From positions 1-5,793 of the forward strand of contig JADFUQ010000071.1 in NCBI GenBank assembly GCA_015222065.1: DNA of 5,793 nucleotides, in the 5' to 3' direction. A program made the translations under genes and the position numbers. Positions 4,655-5,793 of the stretch are shown here, piece after piece. The notes beneath the pieces are model-generated. The model did no database searches. It saw nothing but the letters and a program-made list of their open reading frames with translations, and was not told the DNA's origin. The stretch's first letter is position 1. Each line of letters starts with the position of its first letter. The stretch is from Bacteroidota bacterium. GTDB lineage: Bacteria > Bacteroidota > Bacteroidia > Bacteroidales > VadinHA17.

Positions 4655-5467
4655 ATGAAACAAAAACAGACTTTAGTAATAGTAGCAGTAGTAATTATTG
4701 TTGCTTTGCTTCTTTTTGGAAGCAGAATGTTCTTTGTTATTAGGCCGGGTGAACGTGGTGTGGTTTTTAATACTATCTCCGGAAAACTTTCAAAAGATGA
4801 CATTGAAGGAACAGGACTCAAGATGATCGCTCCCTGGAATAATCTTTTCAAATATGAGGTGAAGGAGCAAACAAGAGAGGAACCACTTGATGTTCTTGAT
4901 AAAAGCGGACTTTCTTTAAGCATAGATGTCACTATCAGGTTTAATCCTGTTTATGACAGAATAGGATATCTGCATGAGACTTTTGGTCAGAATTATATAA
5001 ACAGGCTGATTATTCCTGAAATGCGTTCAACAGTCAGGAATGTTGCCGGTCGTTTTACTGCAGAGGAGATATATTCTACTAAAAGAAGCGAGGTTGAAAT
5101 GACAATGATTGATGAAACAAGGGAAATTTTACAAAAGAACAACATTGACATGAGAGCATTGCTGATCAGATCAATTATTCTGCCTGACGGTATTAAGCAA
5201 GCCATTGAAATGAAGTTAACACGTGAGCAGGAATCCCTTGCCATGATATATGTTAAAGAGAAGGAAGCACAGGAAGCAGACAGAAAGCGTATTGAAGCGC
5301 AGGGTATTTCAGACTATAACCGCATTATTAGCGCCAGTCTTACCGACAAGATTCTGAAACAGAAAGGTATTGATGCCACTCTTAAATTGTCAGAATCCGC
5401 AAATGCTAAGGTAGTTGTTATTGGTAGTGGCAAGGATGGCATGCCTCTTATATTAGGCGGTAATTAG
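4655..5467 (+). CDS. Prohibitin / SPFH-domain membrane protein
   Basis: This 270-residue protein has the usual length for bacterial prohibitin-family members. A single N-terminal membrane helix (about 6-22) is followed by the SPFH (band 7) domain (about 27-200). Typical blocks are VIRPGERGVVFNTISGKL (28-45), EGTGLKMIAPWNNLFKYEV (51-69), a strand with SLSIDVTIRF (87-96), and ALLIRSIILPDGIKQAIEMK (168-187). A charged helix rich in Glu, Lys and Ala (about 186-218) should form the coiled coil for oligomerisation, and the protein ends in a small hydrophobic C-terminus with VVVIGSGKDGMPLILGG. Family members form large membrane rings and often modulate FtsH proteases or membrane microdomains; that role here is inferred. 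The start at 4655 follows an A-rich stretch without Shine-Dalgarno. No nfeD-like or protease gene is adjacent. The TAG stop runs directly into a GAGTAG repeat region. Confidence 0.9.
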   Translation: MKQKQTLVIVAVVIIVALLLFGSRMFFVIRPGERGVVFNTISGKLSKDDIEGTGLKMIAPWNNLFKYEVKEQTREEPLDVLDKSGLSLSIDVTIRFNPVYDRIGYLHETFGQNYINRLIIPEMRSTVRNVAGRFTAEEIYSTKRSEVEMTMIDETREILQKNNIDMRALLIRSIILPDGIKQAIEMKLTREQESLAMIYVKEKEAQEADRKRIEAQGISDYNRIISASLTDKILKQKGIDATLKLSESANAKVVVIGSGKDGMPLILGGN

Positions 5468-5477
5468 GTGAGAATAG

Positions 5478-5509
5478 TTGAGTAGGTGAGTGGTTGAGTA
5501 GTTGAGTAG
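5478..5509. repeat. Octamer array, consensus TTGAGTAG
   Basis: Four units in register with period 8 start at 5478, 5486, 5494 and 5502. Units 1, 3 and 4 are identical and unit 2 is GTGAGTGG. The array begins 10 bases after the prohibitin stop codon and is followed by a GAAGAAGA purine run to about 5527. It shares its word with the array overlapping the udp stop, in the same orientation relative to the gene. Confidence 0.85.
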
Positions 5510-5535
5510 GAAGAAGAAGAGAAGAGGATTGGTAA

Positions 5536-5575
5536 ACGAGGGTACGATTGTACGATAGGACGAGGGTACGAGAGT
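5536..5575. repeat. Octamer array, consensus ACGAGGGT
   Basis: Five units in register with period 8 start at 5536, 5544, 5552, 5560 and 5568. All begin ACGA; units 1 and 4 are identical. The array is followed by a GTGTGTGAGGGGTGTGT stretch. It is non-coding. Confidence 0.85.
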
Positions 5576-5595
5576 GTGTGTGAGGGGTGTGTACA

Positions 5596-5623
5596 CAGTA
5601 ACCAGTACCCAGTAACCAGAAAC
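5596..5623. repeat. Heptamer array, consensus CAGTAAC
   Basis: Four units in register with period 7 start at 5596, 5603, 5610 and 5617. Units 1 and 3 are identical and the others differ by one base. The array is non-coding and is the third distinct word array in the spacer between the prohibitin gene and the DUF4293-like gene. No promoter element of the TAnnTTTG type was found between here and 5699. Confidence 0.85.
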
Positions 5624-5698
5624 AGTGTAGGAAATGTGGAATGAAGAGGCGATGATGAAAAGATAAGAGGATAAGATTTTAGGTGAAGATAAAGAAAT

Positions 5699-5793
5699 AT
5701 GCTACAGAGGAAGCAAACAGTATATATGTTTTTTGCCTTGATAATTATGGGGTTAATGTTTTTTTTCCCCGTAATAAGGTTTATTGATCCTGA
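5699..5793 (+). CDS. DUF4293-like membrane protein, N-terminus only
   Basis: An open frame starts with ATG at 5699 and runs through the window end, giving 31 complete codons. It begins MLQRKQTVYMFFALIIMGLM and continues FFFPVIRFIDP. A short basic stretch followed at once by a membrane helix with MGLMFFFP is the signature start of DUF4293 proteins, a Bacteroidota family of small multi-helix membrane proteins of unknown function. GGTGAAG and AAAGAAA precede the ATG, but no strong Shine-Dalgarno is present. The rest of the gene lies outside the window, so length and intactness cannot be judged. Confidence 0.72.
   Translation, partial: MLQRKQTVYMFFALIIMGLMFFFPVIRFIDP

Noticed and set aside
4633..5244. 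Two minus-strand open frames inside the prohibitin gene region
   Set aside because: They are antisense shadows of a well-supported SPFH gene.

Overview
The window looks like a chromosomal segment of an AT-rich, probably uncultured member of the Bacteroidota (Bacteroidales-like). Four things point there. There are promoter motifs of the TAnnTTTG type with a TTTG box upstream, and start codons lack strong Shine-Dalgarno sites. The right edge holds the N-terminus of a protein resembling the Bacteroidota-restricted DUF4293 family. The antitoxin resembles DUF6364. The intergenic DNA is full of the short, word-like tandem repeats I associate with this phylum. No rRNA, tRNA, transposase, integrase or CRISPR array was seen.

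Layout from left to right. 1-113: non-coding DNA with a 12-bp direct repeat. 114-784 (minus strand): a two-gene toxin-antitoxin operon, a ribbon-helix-helix-like antitoxin followed by a PIN-domain toxin joined by an ATGA overlap, with a good promoter overlapped by a perfect palindromic operator (798-839). 976-1962 (minus): a Wzz-like inner-membrane chain-length or polysaccharide-export protein. 2097-2975 (minus): a SirB1-type transglutaminase-fold protein that has lost the usual catalytic residues. 3209-4084 (minus): uridine phosphorylase (udp). 4085-4654: a 570-bp divergent intergenic region with three 32-bp tandem repeats and a long, possibly structured leader for the next gene. 4655-5467 (plus): a prohibitin/SPFH membrane protein. 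5468-5698: arrays of 7- and 8-bp words. 5699-5793 (plus): the start of a DUF4293-like membrane protein cut by the window end.

The genes do not form one pathway. Apart from the toxin-antitoxin pair they are separated by gaps of 130-570 bp and look like independent housekeeping or membrane genes. I found no convincing new multi-gene system. The least explained signal is in the spacers. After the stop codon of each of the five complete transcription units, the coding strand carries purine-rich DNA, in several cases as short-period (7-9 bp) arrays starting at the stop codon. Two of these 3' flanks (901-971 and 3125-3178) also share a hairpin element with conserved ends but different stems. These are the observations most worth a comparative check.
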